Below, piece by piece: positions 38,996-51,424 of a stretch of 64,000 bases of DNA. Where the stretch lies: NCBI GenBank assembly GCA_903813345.2, contig CAIIXF020000002.1, positions 29,942,926 to 30,006,925 of the forward strand, given 5' to 3'. The position numbers and the translations under genes were made by a program. The stretch's first letter is position 1. Each line of letters starts with the position of its first letter. The notes under the pieces are model-generated. The model was not told the origin of the DNA. It searched no databases and saw only the letters and a program-made list of their open reading frames with translations. The stretch is from Owenia fusiformis. Taxonomy: Eukaryota > Annelida > Polychaeta > Sabellida > Oweniidae.

Positions 38996-40592
38996 CATGT
39001 TAATCCCATGTACATCTTTTGGTCTTACTCTTTTGGCATTTTATATATTTCTAAGAGTTTCGGTCTGTGTTTTAATTTCTTAACAGAAGCCTAGCATTAC
39101 AATTACACAAGGGTGCATTTGTCATTAACAAATGGCTGCGTACTCTATAATGTCAAAATACTAGAACAAAGAGGGAATAGGTTCCATTGCCAATTTACAC
39201 GTTGAACTCGATTGGAACTGTTAAAATGTCAGCAAATTAGTCCATGTTAGACCGTTTGTGTAATCTCGTGGGACGTGTTGTTGATTTGGAATCTAAAACC
39301 ATGCAATTGTATCAGTCGAATGTGCAGATGTACATGTTTGACAATGATTATGCAAATGCACGCGGTTTTAAAAGAACATTGCATTCATACTCATTTCTAC
39401 TATCAGGACTCGGAATCATGTCACACAAATGTAATCAATTTACAAGAGCATTCAAAAGCAACTTAGAAATCGTTCAATATGGAATAGGACTTTCAAAAAA
39501 GCATAATAAACCGCAAACTAAACCTATAATGAAATGATTAAATCTCAATCGGTATTGCGGTGTACATATGACACAAGGCCTTTAATTGAAGGACTTGACG
39601 ATGAGGCAATTGTTCTATGAAATGAATACCTTTAAATATCAACTATCATAGACTCCCCTTTAATTACTTCTACATGACCTGTTTCACTCTCCCCTCCATA
39701 AAAATAGGTCGGCATCGATCTTATGTATTTCTGAAATAACGCTTAATATTCCTCATTTCTAGTTTATAGTTATATAACTTCAACAGACAATACAAAAATG
39801 ATTCCACATCGCTGCAGTTTGCGAAAGGGTATAATTAAATAATTGATTTTTGAATAGAACGATATGGAGTTAGCTGGCAACAATAACACTCGAGCGTATA
39901 TAGAACCCCAGAACCCCCTGATTGAAGATGCAAATCCTTGGAATATTGTCTCTCAAGGATTCTCTCTGTGGTACATGTACAAAAGTATAACCATCCACTG
40001 AGGAATTATTGATAAACGCGTGGAACAAATGGTTTTGTTTAAATGAAATGTAATGATTGTTTCTATGTTTGAATGGATTCGCATGTTGGTTTGGAATGTG
40101 AGTCAGAAAGAGTGAATAGGCCAACACAATATAGCATGTCTAGCTAGTGTTTTCCTATCCTGACAATAGGCCACCAATTATATCCTACAAGTCCGGAAAT
40201 GTCAAGCAGTTGGGCAAATCAAACCCGATATACTATCAAAAGCGATGATATATGAAATAATGTACTCGTATGATAAAGAGCAAAATGAATCCAATTAGCT
40301 CGTTACAGACTGTAATACTCATATATCAAAGATATTATCGACGGAACCAAAAGGAGGAGTTGATATTCCACTCTTGTCTGGAAATCTTCTTGCCTTATGG
40401 AGCTTCTGAATCAACAAGTAAAATGCTTTAAACATGGTGATACTCTTCTCTTTTAGTGTGATTAAAATTTCATGAATTCAATTTAGGAACGTTTATCTCT
40501 AGAAAGATTAGCCCCCTGCAATGGATACAAGGACATTGTATCGTAAAGAAACTAAGGAGACGAAATAGCAACACAGAAATCTAAAACATGAT

Positions 40593-41000
40593 CTAAACAC
40601 CCAGACTGTCCAGAATATTCCATATTTTATCCCAAATCTGAATGAAAGGAACGAGAACAGATATTTTTCCAAACAGACAAACCATGTCAATGAAAGGGGA
40701 GATTAGCCCAAAGGTGAAAGGATCGATACCCGGCTTATTAGCGAAGAAATAAGGTTCGATACGGCGAAAGGTGTACAAACAATCGCCCAAGAGAAAATGA
40801 AATAATGCTACCCGAGCCTGCATCAATATAGGCATAGAACCTTCTAAGACGTGTTCAAACAGAGCAAACACAGTTGAAGCCATTACAATTGAATACCAGG
40901 ATCGATTCATAAACAAACTCGCCAGCGATTGATCAACGTTTCCTTCCGTACTAACAATGTAACGCCATATGTTTGAGACGGAACTTTTCCGTTTTCAATG
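40593..41000 (-). CDS. Unassigned open frame with hydrophobic segments
   Basis: A frame of about 137 codons runs from a stop near 41000 to a stop at 40593; the first ATG is at 40916 and gives 107 aa. Composition is balanced and codon third positions are mixed, unlike most spurious frames here. Hydrophobic stretches (for example WYSIVMASTVFALFEHVL and FGLISPFIDMVCLFG) alternate with charged segments. I do not recognise a family, and no splice sites or promoter tie it to a gene. A rough estimate from base composition puts such a frame near the edge of chance for the window, so it may be an old transposon or gene relic or nothing. Confidence 0.2.
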
Positions 41001-42856
41001 TCCGATGAATTTGTTAATTATTTTTTTAGTTTAGTTTATCTTATTAAAGGGTTTTATTTGGCTGAGGATGTAAACAAGGAGCGTTGAAGAAGGGTTCATT
41101 TGAAACGTTGAAATATATAGTTTTAGGCAAAACTCAGCCTTTAGTTATGGCCTACGGATGAAAATATATAACTAATTTGTGTGACTTCTCCGAACTTTGC
41201 AAATTGAACATGATACTATTATGAGCAGTGTTTTTCCTAAGCGTCGAGCCACCGGACAAATCCGGCGATGTTGACCCGGGGCTGATGAGTTATTACAACC
41301 AGCCAGTCCACAAGATCGTCCATGTCCGATGGCTAAGATATGCACCAAAGTTTTACCTTAAACATTAGTTCGATCTATGATTATGATCTCGTATATTTTA
41401 GTGTTATAATCTCTGTATCTTATAAGAATATGTTACAAGACGTATTTCCATCATTAAAGTAGATCTATTTTATAGTTGCTGTTTCATATTTATACTTTAT
41501 TGGGGTAATTTTCTGTTTCCTAGGATTTCTTTAGTTTAAATCTAGTTTCTATTATACATGCACATGTAGAGCGGATATGGACGATGTTGACGTGTTCGTA
41601 CGTAGAGACGTACTTCTTGATTTAGTTTTTATTCATTTATTGACCGATAATTAATTATAAATAGGTGTCTGCAACAATGGTGCAATACAATGCAATAATT
41701 TAAATCAAAACTCCCTTTACTATGTACAAACAAAAATTTAGTTTATCCGACATGCCTCTAGTATACCCGGATGGTAATATTATAAGCCCTCGTTATCCGA
41801 GCTTTTTTAAAAATGTACCCTTGGCATTGAGGGGGAGTTAGGGCCATGCATAGATTAGTTATCCTCGTCATACAACTAAATCTGCTGCATCTTTCTTGAT
41901 ATAAGTCACTTAACAGCTTAAGAATTGTTCAATCCCATGTTATGTCAACGGCTCCGAATATGTAAAGAAGTTATAAATATGGTCAGACAATATTGTCAAT
42001 AATTGAAAGAGGAACTACAGTATCATATAAAATGAAACATATAACATCAACACAGACTCTTAAAAAAGACTTTTTGTAACCAAAGAATATGAGTACATGC
42101 ATGAAAGATTTATGATTGAAACCATATCCGACCCTCAGAAATTTTCAACACTATCAAATTTCCACTAGAAGAATTACTCTTTAATTAGCTTTGTTAATGT
42201 ATGACTCTGGTATTATATCTAGCTGCTGAAATTGTATTATAAATCATTATCTCTATAAAACAATACATCGTGTTTTGTCTTTCAATCTGCGTTCCCACGA
42301 AATGACAAGATTTCAGAAAAACGAATATTTAAAAATTAGTTGTACTGACTTAATCGGACAAAAGTCGAATAAAGGAATGGATGAAAAAATGAATAGGCGA
42401 TCAGTAACAATAGGAAATGATATATGTAAGGACAGCAAAAATCCGATTTGTTCCGATTCTGTTCCTGTTATGTTAATCTAGCATCTTTGCAGGTGTTCTG
42501 ATATTGTCTTGCTCTATTTGTCTATTAATTCAAGAGTACCACTAAAAAACTATACGCTTACAAAGTATAATCCGTTGCCATAACAACGATTATCATTTGG
42601 CGTAAAACAATTATAAATTCGCGAAGTTTTCTCAGGTTCGTACACAGTGGGACACTGGGATCACGTAAGGGGATTCTTAAATGGGTTTCCAATCTATTGG
42701 GTGTATAGATCTATGTAAACTATACAAGAAAATCAATAAAAGTTTAGCTAAAATCAGATTAAATGATAGCTAAGTCTAGCTCAGTCTAATTAAAGCAGCT
42801 TAATCCCATGATATCTCGTAAGTCTACTTAGATTCAAATAGATTAGCTCTCAGTTA

Positions 42857-43150
42857 GGTTAACATCTTTCATTCACTACACATGAACAAGCAAGAATATC
42901 TTAAGTTAAGTTAGAGGGTAAAATGGATAAAGCTGGAGCGACATTTTCTATGGACATGTACATTTAAAGTATAAGCCTAATATTATTTGTTTTTCGTACT
43001 CGGTTAACATTTTTCACTCACTTCACATGAACAAACAAGAATAAAATTAGTTTAGGTAAAAATAAAATTATAAAACAAATGCGACATTTTCAATGAAAAC
43101 ATGCATTCAAGTATAGGCCTAACGTTGTTTGTTTTTCGTCTTCGGTTACA
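42857..43150. repeat. Diverged tandem duplication, about 145-bp unit x 2
   Basis: Two adjacent copies start GGTTAACAT (42857 and 43002) and share CACATGAACAA-CAAGAAT, GCGACATTTTC, AAGTATA-GCCTAA and GTTTGTTTTTCGT in order. The copies have diverged by substitutions and small indels. The array ends about 1 kb before the EF-hand gene. Confidence 0.75.
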
Positions 43151-44144
43151 CTTCCCCCGTTAACAGAAATAAGTTTGTCCCTGATTAGGATAAAGGCGAT
43201 ACTATTAATTTCTTTATGCACTTAATAACCAGCTCTTTGTATCAATATATTTACCGTTTTAAACTGTAAATACCAAAAACAAAACAATTAATTTGGACAA
43301 TTTATTCTATGAATAAAGAATTAAGGCTGGTTAAATATGCATACTAAGTAAATTTATGAGTGAGTTAACCGCTATAATCTTTTCACTTGAGTATAATAAG
43401 ACGTTAAATATTCATGGAAATACACTTTTCTTTATTGAATGGCATACTATTATACACGGCTAGTTTGGTTAATAAAACACTTAAAGGAATATTACAAGTG
43501 AAACCGTAAATACTCCACCCTAAATGATAGTAAAACAAACAGCCTATGTGACGTCATAATTTGCTGGGTAACTATCAGGATTTTGGATATGTATTTGGGA
43601 TTTTATATCAGTAAAATCGAACTGAGAGAGGTTCGAACCACCCATCAGTGATGTCACTCTAGGTGAGGAGTATTGTTGTGAGTCCAAGATATCTTTGACT
43701 TTAGAACTGGACACAACGCGAAGTTACGAATTATTTTCGTTCTTGATAACGCACTAGCGCAATTTGAAATATTTAAATATTTCGTGTTCATCGAAAGCGA
43801 CGACATGGTAAATTGCAAAACCAGTTTGTCCTTGTGCAGGTCATGTTGTCCTTAAACTATATCAAATAACTGTCCTCCTAAGACCGAATCATTATATTAT
43901 ATAACACTTGGCAAATAGGGGGTGCCCTCTGATTTCAACAATCCTTTTTGTACGGTGGATTAACTTTCCTCCAAAATAGACTTTATTTAGATAAAACATG
44001 AGCAAAACAATAAGTGAAGTCGAACGAATGCAAAGGGTAGCAAAACAATAAATATGACCTGAAAATCGCATTAATACAAAACGCAAAGTTGTAGAAAATA
44101 ATAACATCTATGCCAATTTAAGTTCAGTTGGTTTCCTTTTTGGT

Positions 44145-44150
44145 TATAAT
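44145..44150 (+). promoter_or_regulatory. Possible TATA box of the EF-hand gene
   Basis: TATAAT at 44145-44150 lies about 60 bp before the predicted ATG (44208). Initiation about 30 bp downstream would leave a leader of roughly 30 nt. The motif and spacing are the only evidence. Confidence 0.35.
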
Positions 44151-44207
44151 ACATCTTGGCCTGTTTTCTTGTCATAAGGCAACATTATTTTGATTCAAGT
44201 CAACGAT

Positions 44208-44213
44208 ATGGAG
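44208..44213 (+). CDS. EF-hand protein exon 1 (two codons)
   Basis: ATGGAG is followed by a consensus donor GTAAGG in phase 0. Exon 2 opens in phase 0, and joining gives MEQPLSKGIPAFWARKVG, a natural start for this family, with a total length of 195 aa. No other in-frame ATG with a donor was seen close upstream of exon 2. The choice is inference, since a two-codon exon cannot be proved by sequence alone. Confidence 0.55.
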
Positions 44214-44987
44214 GTAAGGCTAATGACGCATTTTATATAAACGAGTGTTGAAAATATTTCCGATAATATTTCGATATTCAGATTCAATACTGAGTACGTC
44301 TTTGCGCATTTCGCTGCGATGCAGCATGTTAGATTTGGTGGCAACTTGAACAACAGTTGCATCACCTACGTTCCAATTCGCGTTTGAGACATAGATCATG
44401 ACTTTCAGAAAGTTTAGGGGTCAAAATATACCGATCACTTTTGTTAATAAGACGTCATTTATATCGTTAAAACGTCCTTGGCGATGCAAAGCTTCAGTCA
44501 CATCGAAAATCAAAACGTCCTATTACGTTCTTAAATATCGTAAAACGAGATTTGATCGGAATGCTGTAATAAATGCGATGCTAGTTCGTTCCTAAATAGT
44601 CTCCAAAATACAAATAAACTAAAAAGGAATAGAACATCATGAGAACCTCCTGTGAACTTTAAAAATCAAGTCCTTCGGGAATATTTATTTCACGGAAAAC
44701 GATTGACTAAGGACGTAATTAGGTCATGGTGGGTCTATCCGGGAACAGAAAATTCGTATTAGATCGTAAAAAGTTGCAAATACGTCCCATCCGTACTGTT
44801 TCAATAAAGTAGTGAGAACTAATTTTTTGTGAAGAAGGCACTACTGTTACTGCTACTAAACTGTAACATTATCAAATCAAATAATAAGTTCATATAAGAA
44901 ACCCATTTAAGATTTATAACAAATAACGCCATTTATTATTTCATTCCATGTAAAAATATATGAAATAAAAATAACATTATTTTTCAG

Positions 44988-45135
44988 CAACCTTTGAGCA
45001 AGGGGATTCCCGCTTTCTGGGCTCGGAAAGTTGGTACGATGTTTAGCAACATTGACGTCACAAACAGCGGTGTTTTGACCAAGAGTGCCGTCAGGAGCGC
45101 CGCTGGGCGTTTCAAGAAATACTATAATATGGAAG
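44988..45135 (+). CDS. EF-hand protein exon 2
   Basis: The exon lies between an acceptor (TTTTTCAG ending at 44987) and a donor (GTACGT at 45136). It encodes residues 3-51 and ends with one base of codon 52, which is completed as GAT (Asp) by exon 3. It carries the FWARKVGTMFSNIDVTNSG segment, the first EF-hand. The loop (residues 25-36) has Asp at position 1, Thr at 3, Ser at 5 and Gly at 6 but Ala in place of Glu at position 12. Confidence 0.8.
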
Positions 45136-45312
45136 GTACGTCGTGAAATTAAGCTAAAAAATTCAAAACGTCTAGAATTAAACTGAAGAATTAAGCTATG
45201 CAATTAACTTTTTAAATTCAATGAAATAAAAATATATTGTTACAGAAAGCATTCATTTACTAGCGAGTGTATAGGATACTGGAAAATGATTTTGGGTAAA
45301 TTGCACTTTCAG

Positions 45313-45746
45313 ATGAAGACGCTGAACGTATAGTGCACGCATATTACATGTTGTTCCACATTATGGCACCACATAAAGATTCAATCACGCGAGAAGAGTT
45401 CATAAACACCGTATGGAGAGCCAGCTTTGGCAAAACAGAGGCCACGCTAAACAGATACAAGAACGCATACTCTGCAATATTTGACGTGATAGAAACCGCC
45501 AAAAAAGGACGCATGTCTTTCGAGGAGTTCAAAAGCTACTGGCATATGCAAAAATGGAATGATTCACTTTGTGAAGCCACGTTTAAATGGATGGATAAGG
45601 AAAACAATGGTTATGTTACAAAGGAACAATTCAACGATATGGCTCTAGCTTACTACGATTTGGATGACATTGTCGATGGAGTGGAAGCAGATGAGGAAGA
45701 TGGACTTCATACTGGCTACAACCTTATGTGGGGCCCAATTGCTTGA
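45313..45746 (+). CDS. EF-hand protein exon 3: sarcoplasmic calcium-binding protein / calexcitin-like
   Basis: The exon follows an acceptor (CACTTTCAG ending 45312), completes codon 52 and runs to TGA at 45744-45746. The assembled protein is 195 aa, the usual size for cytosolic four-EF-hand sarcoplasmic calcium-binding and calexcitin-like proteins, and ends WGPIA, like the C-terminal FGP motif of that group. Helices flank four EF positions, but the loops are weak. EF2 (near residue 75, HKDSITREEF) has no ligand pattern, EF3 (near 112-123) starts with Glu and carries Lys at ligand sites, and EF4 (146-157, DKENNGYVTKEQ) has Gln at position 12. Poor or no calcium binding is therefore predicted. 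An AATAAA follows at 45799-45804. The exact subfamily is uncertain. Confidence 0.85.
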
Positions 45747-45798
45747 ATCAGCATGAGGAATTCCTATTTCGAAAGCACCTGAAAATTACAACTTAAAA

Positions 45799-45804
45799 AT
45801 AAAA
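45799..45804 (+). terminator. Polyadenylation signal of the EF-hand gene
   Basis: AATAAA lies 53 bp past the stop codon and predicts a very short 3' UTR. No other feature competes for it. Confidence 0.5.
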
Positions 45805-48800
45805 TGCCTAGCGGTAGCATCCACTATAAATGTAAAGTATGTAAACGAAGAGAATTGTGGGTCGAGAAAACCTCTCTCAAATGTCAATTTTGAACTCCGT
45901 TAAATGATTCTAAAGTCACAAAAAGCCATTCAGCATACCGCAATTATCAGATTAAAGGCATTACATGTGTCGCGTTTCAAGAGCAAATATGAATCTAGTA
46001 TAATGGATATATCAACAAATATACTATACGATTATCATATGCGGCATCTTAAGAAATACGGCATTATTAAATTCTACGCAATGATCTCCATTTCCCAATA
46101 CATAATCAGCGTTCATGTCCGGTGAATAAAATCTCAACGAGGTCAGAGTTGAAACGCCATATATGAAGGCGTGCGGGATCTACGGAATATTCAAAATGAA
46201 CAAAACAACTAACTGTTTTACTATTCTTAATTGTAAAAAATAAATAAGATATTATTCCAGAAGAGGTCACTTTATATGTATGATAAAATAGTGCACATGT
46301 TATTGTTGGCGTGGGTTATCTACGAAAAAAATATCGACCAAATGCAGGTGGCAATTTAAATGCAATTGTATAATATTAAAAGACAGATTATAATAGATAG
46401 AGACGATAGATTTTTGCAAAATGTTGAATAATATATTAAATTAGCATCATTACAAATGTTCTTTAAATTGCTTATTGTCTGATTGTGCGAACCTCCAGTC
46501 ACCTGAGCACTCGCCTCCGACTCCCGATCCTCTTTAAGCACCATCCAATCAATAATGAAGGATTAAACCCCAGGACTCAATGAATTGTATAATTTAAACA
46601 AAATCTAGGATACAATACATGAGTGGATTAAATATCCAGAATCAAATTGAGTCGTGCGCATAAATTCTTTTCACACCCTGCAAATGAGTTTGCACGGTAT
46701 ACCTAAACGAATGAATTTATTTTGCAAGGAAACTTTTGTGCAAGGGTTTTCAAAGGTTGAATAGTTAAAACCAACCGGTTGACATTTGACCTGCATAAGC
46801 ACCTGCCTTGCTATCCCTTACCATGCTATTTATTGTTTTTTTAATCAACCTTATCAACCGTCGACTCGAAATTATGAAATTGAAGAGGGTCGTCAATTTC
46901 ACTGAATCTGAAAATAGTAATGGGTAGGCGCAGCCAGGAGGGGTGTGATGGTAACCCCCCCCCCCCCCCCCCCATAACCAATAAAATAGAACTATTGAAT
47001 CGTATAGAAGAAGAAATGAGCTCTAAAACGCCTTTTATTTGAAGCTTCTTTTGGCGATCGCATCCCCCCCCCAACATATTCTAAGGAACACCTTATCTCT
47101 CGACTATGAAAATGTTCGAAGACCTCGAAGTTGAAATGGCCAGATTCTCTCCCAGATTTACGAACGAACGGATACTCATTCACCGGAATAGCACATTACA
47201 GGTATTGGCAGTGGCACAAAACGTTAAATAATTGCTTTCAGACGGATAATTTCCGCCGTTCGGATTTCTGGAACAAAATGATCGTCAACCAAGCGAGAGT
47301 GTCAATAAGATAGTGTCGGCAGTAAATGAGAAAGGTAGTAGTAGACCTGTCGTACATATTTATTACCTAGAACGAAGTAAAGATGAGAAAGCCCAATCCT
47401 TCTTTTAGAATATATTTTCCAAAGTCTGATACCCGGGGTCTGATACGTTTTGGCCAAAGATAAATGTAGCTGAAGTTTCTTTTCAAGAAGAGTTTATTAT
47501 CTATTATCTACCTATGAAGATGCAAGTTTTCAAACACCATTTCAAATCGATCAGAATTCTGATTTCTACGATTGTTTTGATTTGATATTTTTGGCGCGTT
47601 GTTCATGAAATTTTGCACATTTTGAGATGGTCTTCGTAACTGCAACGTTGGTTAGTGTTTAGGTTACTGCAAATAGTGCATGTATTATTTATAAACTAAA
47701 TTCTACCACATAAATTATCAAGAATCAAAATGAATCGAGTTATCTATAATCTATGTATACCAGCGTTGTTCTCGATACGCACGTGTATGCACATTGTGAC
47801 TATCATAAACGACTAGAATCTATCTAACCTGATTATCAACTCGTGATGTAACAAACAAATTAAAGAATTATAAGATCAAGACATCAATGAAATATGCCAT
47901 TAATTTGGTAATAATTAGTAGCACCTTAATTGACTCGGTCGTCTTATCGCCAAGCGGACGCGCGTGTAAACTTCTGTTACGCTTAATGAAAGCTGGAAAT
48001 AAACTAAATAAAAATGCATTTTAATAAATTGAACAGATGTACTGATACCAGTGCATCTAACTTGGAACCGAAATTATTATTGCGTATAGTAATAAAAAAA
48101 ATAATTAAAATAGTCATCTAAGACATATAATTGACAGGTCGTGTTTTTAATTAGTAGTATTGTACATAAAACTACTTTAGAAAATGAAAACAAGAACTTT
48201 CATTTTTGAAACAAAAGATTAGTACTATTAATTTTAATAAAAAATGTTCGGAATCAAAACATATGTTTTCTCCCACCAAACTTGAGACAATTAGGTTGTC
48301 CTCAAAATATAAAAATAATATAGCAAACAGATTTCTTCTTCACACAAAATCATTTTCATTCGCAAATACTAGTTATTAAATACACATTATGCTTGTGTTT
48401 TATTGTTCTTTGACTTGTTGAGATTGTATATTCCGTAACACGCGGCTCGTTGAAACCTCACTGATAAAAAATGATGTTCTCATAATATCGATTCCGCATT
48501 CGTCATGTGATTAATGTGATCCAATCAGAAATGTTTCTAACGCTGGTATATTTATTAAAGGGAGAACATTGATGGTATTGATACACCTGTTCGGTTGTAC
48601 CCACTTGACAATATGAGATAATTATTACCTTTTGTAGAAGATATATTTCGCAAGCTATTATTGCAAAATTATCAAATGATTTTAGTGTGCTTTCGTCATC
48701 GATTTATGTGTCATTTTACAGGAGACGAGTCACGAATTGACGAGGTATGTTTATTCCGATTTGACTACCTGATCGGTGCCTGAATACATCAAATAATTTC

Positions 48801-49156
48801 CTCGAAGGAAAATACAAGCAGGGTGATCAAATAATCCGAGTCACAAATGTTACAAATAAGATATTACTAGGTTAGCCTTGTTTGATGGTATAGGGTATTT
48901 ATCATTGATATTTTGCATTAAATATTAATATAAAACATATAAGAGTATATTGCATTTTAAATTAATTTGTTATATTAAATTTTACACGAGATCATAGTCA
49001 AAATGGCACGCAAAGGGCCAATATACATTAAAGGTATTTTGTCAACCATTTATGGATAGATATTTGAAAGGATCACGCAGGATGCAACGTCATTGACCCA
49101 CGCTATTACTGGAATGCAACTGCTTAATATCTTTGTTTCACTTAATGTAAACATAT
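45805..49156. other. Non-coding region between EF-hand gene and retrotransposon
   Basis: No gene is supported. A run of 19 C (46955-46973) sits in a stretch that includes GGAGGGGTGTGATGGTAA, and a run of nine C lies near 47064, so a repeat with C tracts is likely at about 46900-47080. A promoter-like CCAAT motif near 48524 has no matching TATA box or exon. Confidence 0.5.
46955..46973. repeat. Poly-C tract (19 C)
   Basis: An uninterrupted C19 run. Such tracts are prone to length errors in sequencing and to forming quadruplex structures on the G-rich strand. Confidence 0.9.
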
Positions 49157-49449
49157 TGTAACGTCTGGCCTAATTTGTGGTAGTGTGGATGTTGTTATTA
49201 ATCAGACCAGGTTACTTCGTAGGATACTTGGTACACGTTAAATGTACGCATGAATAAAGAGACACAATATTTAATATAAAATTAACAACATATATTCTGG
49301 CTTCATCCGCCTCAAAATAATACAACACAAAACGACAATTGATACTAAGTTTCAGTTTCAGAGGTACTAATTATAAGTCCTTTATGCAATTATACTTGTA
49401 TATTTATCTATATATAAAAGTGTTCATCACTAGTATAGTTTTTCATCAG

Positions 49450-51340
49450 CTGAGCGAAGCATATTCTAAGTCCACCAAGTTGAAGATATCTAAGTTCATC
49501 AAATGAGTTGTGAATATTCTAAGTCTATCAACTGAAGATGTATGGAATCTGCTAAGTTCTTCAGACAAGCGATGAATATTCTAAGTCCACCAAGCTGACG
49601 ATATAATCTAAGTCCATCAAGTTATAGATGTGTGAAATCTACAAAGTTCCTCTAGATAGAGATGAATATTCTAAGTCCCTCAAGCTGGCGAATATTCTAA
49701 GTCCACCAAGTTATAGATGTGTGAAATCTACAAAGTTCCTCTAGCCAGCGATGAATATTCTAAGTCCACCAAGTTGACGAATATTCTAAGTCCATCAAGT
49801 TATAGATGTGTGAAATCTACAAAGTTCCTCTAGGTAGAGATGAATATTCTAAGTCCCCCAAGCTGGCAAATATTCTAAGTCCATCAAGTTGACGAATATT
49901 CTAAGTCCATCAAGTGGTAGATATAGGAAATCTACAAAGTTCCTCTAATCAGCAATGAATATTCTAAGTCCCTCAAGCTGGCGAATATTCTAAGTCCATC
50001 AAGTTATAGATGTGTGAAATCTACAAAGTTCCTCTAGGTAGAGATGAATATTCTAAGTCCCTCAAGCTGGCGAATATTCTAAGTCCACCAAGTTATAGAT
50101 GTGTGAAATCTACAAAGTTCCTCTAACCAGCAGTGAATATTCTAAGTCCTCAAGCTGGTAATATATAGGAAATCTACAAAGTTCCTCTAGCCAGCAATGA
50201 ATATTCTAAGTCCCTCAAGCTGGCGAATATTCTAAGTCCATCAAGTTATAGATGTGTGAAATCTACAAAGTTCCTCTAGGTAGAGATGAATATTCTAAGT
50301 CCCTCAAGCTGGCAAATATTCTAAGTCCATCAAGTTGTAGATGTGTGAAATCTACAAAGTTTCTCTAGCCAGCGATGAATATTCTAAGTCCCTCAAGCTG
50401 GTATTATTCTAAGTTCAAGTTGTAGATGTAGGAAATCTACAAAGTTCCTCTAGCCAGCAATGAATATTCTAAGTCCATCAACTTATGGATGTATGAGATC
50501 TACGAAGTTCCTCTGGGCATCAAACTCCAGGCAACTTTGGTGAATATTGGCTAAGTCCCTCAATAAGTGCGTGAATATTCCTTAAGTTCCTCTGGGCATC
50601 AAACTCCAGGCAACTATTGTGAATATTGGCTAAGTCCCTCAAGGTTATATCCTCTAAGTGCATCAACCTAAAATCTGCTAAGTCCACCTACAGGTATGCC
50701 TCTAAGTATACCTCTACCTAAAATCCACTCAGTCTCTCTACAGGTGTGTTGAATCTATCCCAAGATCCTCTAAGTACCTCTGGCTAAAATCCTCTAAGTC
50801 CCTCAATGGGTTTGTCGAATCTGCCTAAGATCCTCTAAGTATACCAGGGTAATATCCTCTAAGTCCCTCAATATGTGGGATGAAAATCTTCTAAGTCCAT
50901 CAGATATATGCGTGAATATTCCTTAAGTTCCTCTGGGCATCAAACTCCAGGCAACTATTGTGAATATTGGCTAAGTCCCTCAATATATGCGAATAATCCT
51001 CTAGATTATATCCTCTAAGTGCATCTACCTAAAAATCTGCTAAGTCCATCTACAGGTGTGTCGAATCTGTCTCAAGATCCTCGAAATACCTCTGGGTATA
51101 ATCCTCTAAGTCCCTCAATGGGTTTGTCGAATCTGCCTAAGATCCTCTAAGTATACCAGGGTAATATCCACTAAGTACCGCAGGTTAATTCCTCTTAAGT
51201 GCCTCTCAGTATTTGTAGAATCTGCCTAAGATCCTCTAGGTACATCAGGGTAAAATCATCTAAGTCCCTCAATATATGTGATGAAAATCTTCTAAGTCCA
51301 TCAGATATATGCGTAGAATTAGTCTAAGTCCATCAAGTGT
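49450..51340. repeat. Minisatellite array inside the 3' LTR
   Basis: Dozens of copies of a CTAAGTCC core recur. From about 49450 to 50500 they form units of roughly 90-110 bp containing GAATATTCTAAGTCC, AAGTTATAGATGTGTGAAAT and CTACAAAGTTCCTCTAG. From about 50500 to 51340 the pattern is looser, with TCCTCTAAGTCCCTCAAT and GTCGAATCTGCCTAAGATCC steps. The array takes up about two thirds of the LTR. Confidence 0.9.
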
Positions 51341-51415
51341 CAATCCCTGGAGGCACACAGGTCTTTCCTCCCTCAGTTCCAGCAAGAAAGTGCCCGCTGA
51401 GTCACCTGGTCGTCT

Positions 51416-51424
51416 CTATTTATA
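51416..51424 (-). promoter_or_regulatory. TATA box in the 3' LTR
   Basis: TATAAATAG on the - strand, in the context GGGGTATAAATAGAG, the counterpart of the promoter motif in the 5' LTR. In this copy it could drive transcription out of the element toward lower coordinates. Confidence 0.6.

Larger units (their letters stand above)
34620..44140. other. Long non-coding stretch upstream of POU4-B
   Basis: About 9.5 kb with no recognised gene. It holds a C11 run (37174-37184), a foldback MITE (37395-37819), a dispersed repeat copy (about 38885-38995), a possible ORF on the - strand (40593-41000) and a two-copy tandem repeat (42857-43150). A 122-codon frame at 36209-36577 on the + strand is lysine-rich at its start and matches no family I recognise; it is near chance length. 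Confidence 0.5.

Noticed and set aside
39244-39537. 97-codon frame on the + strand
   Set aside because: No recognisable domain; chance length.
43630-43645. B-box-like GGTTCGAACC as a tRNA or SINE
   Set aside because: No A box at a suitable distance and no cloverleaf.
48721-48745. Possible micro-exon between TTTTACAG and GTATGT
   Set aside because: Short GT/AG pairs are common in AT-rich DNA and no gene context supports it.
49450-51340. CRISPR-like array
   Set aside because: The units vary in length and are all repeat without unique spacers, and the array lies in a eukaryotic LTR.
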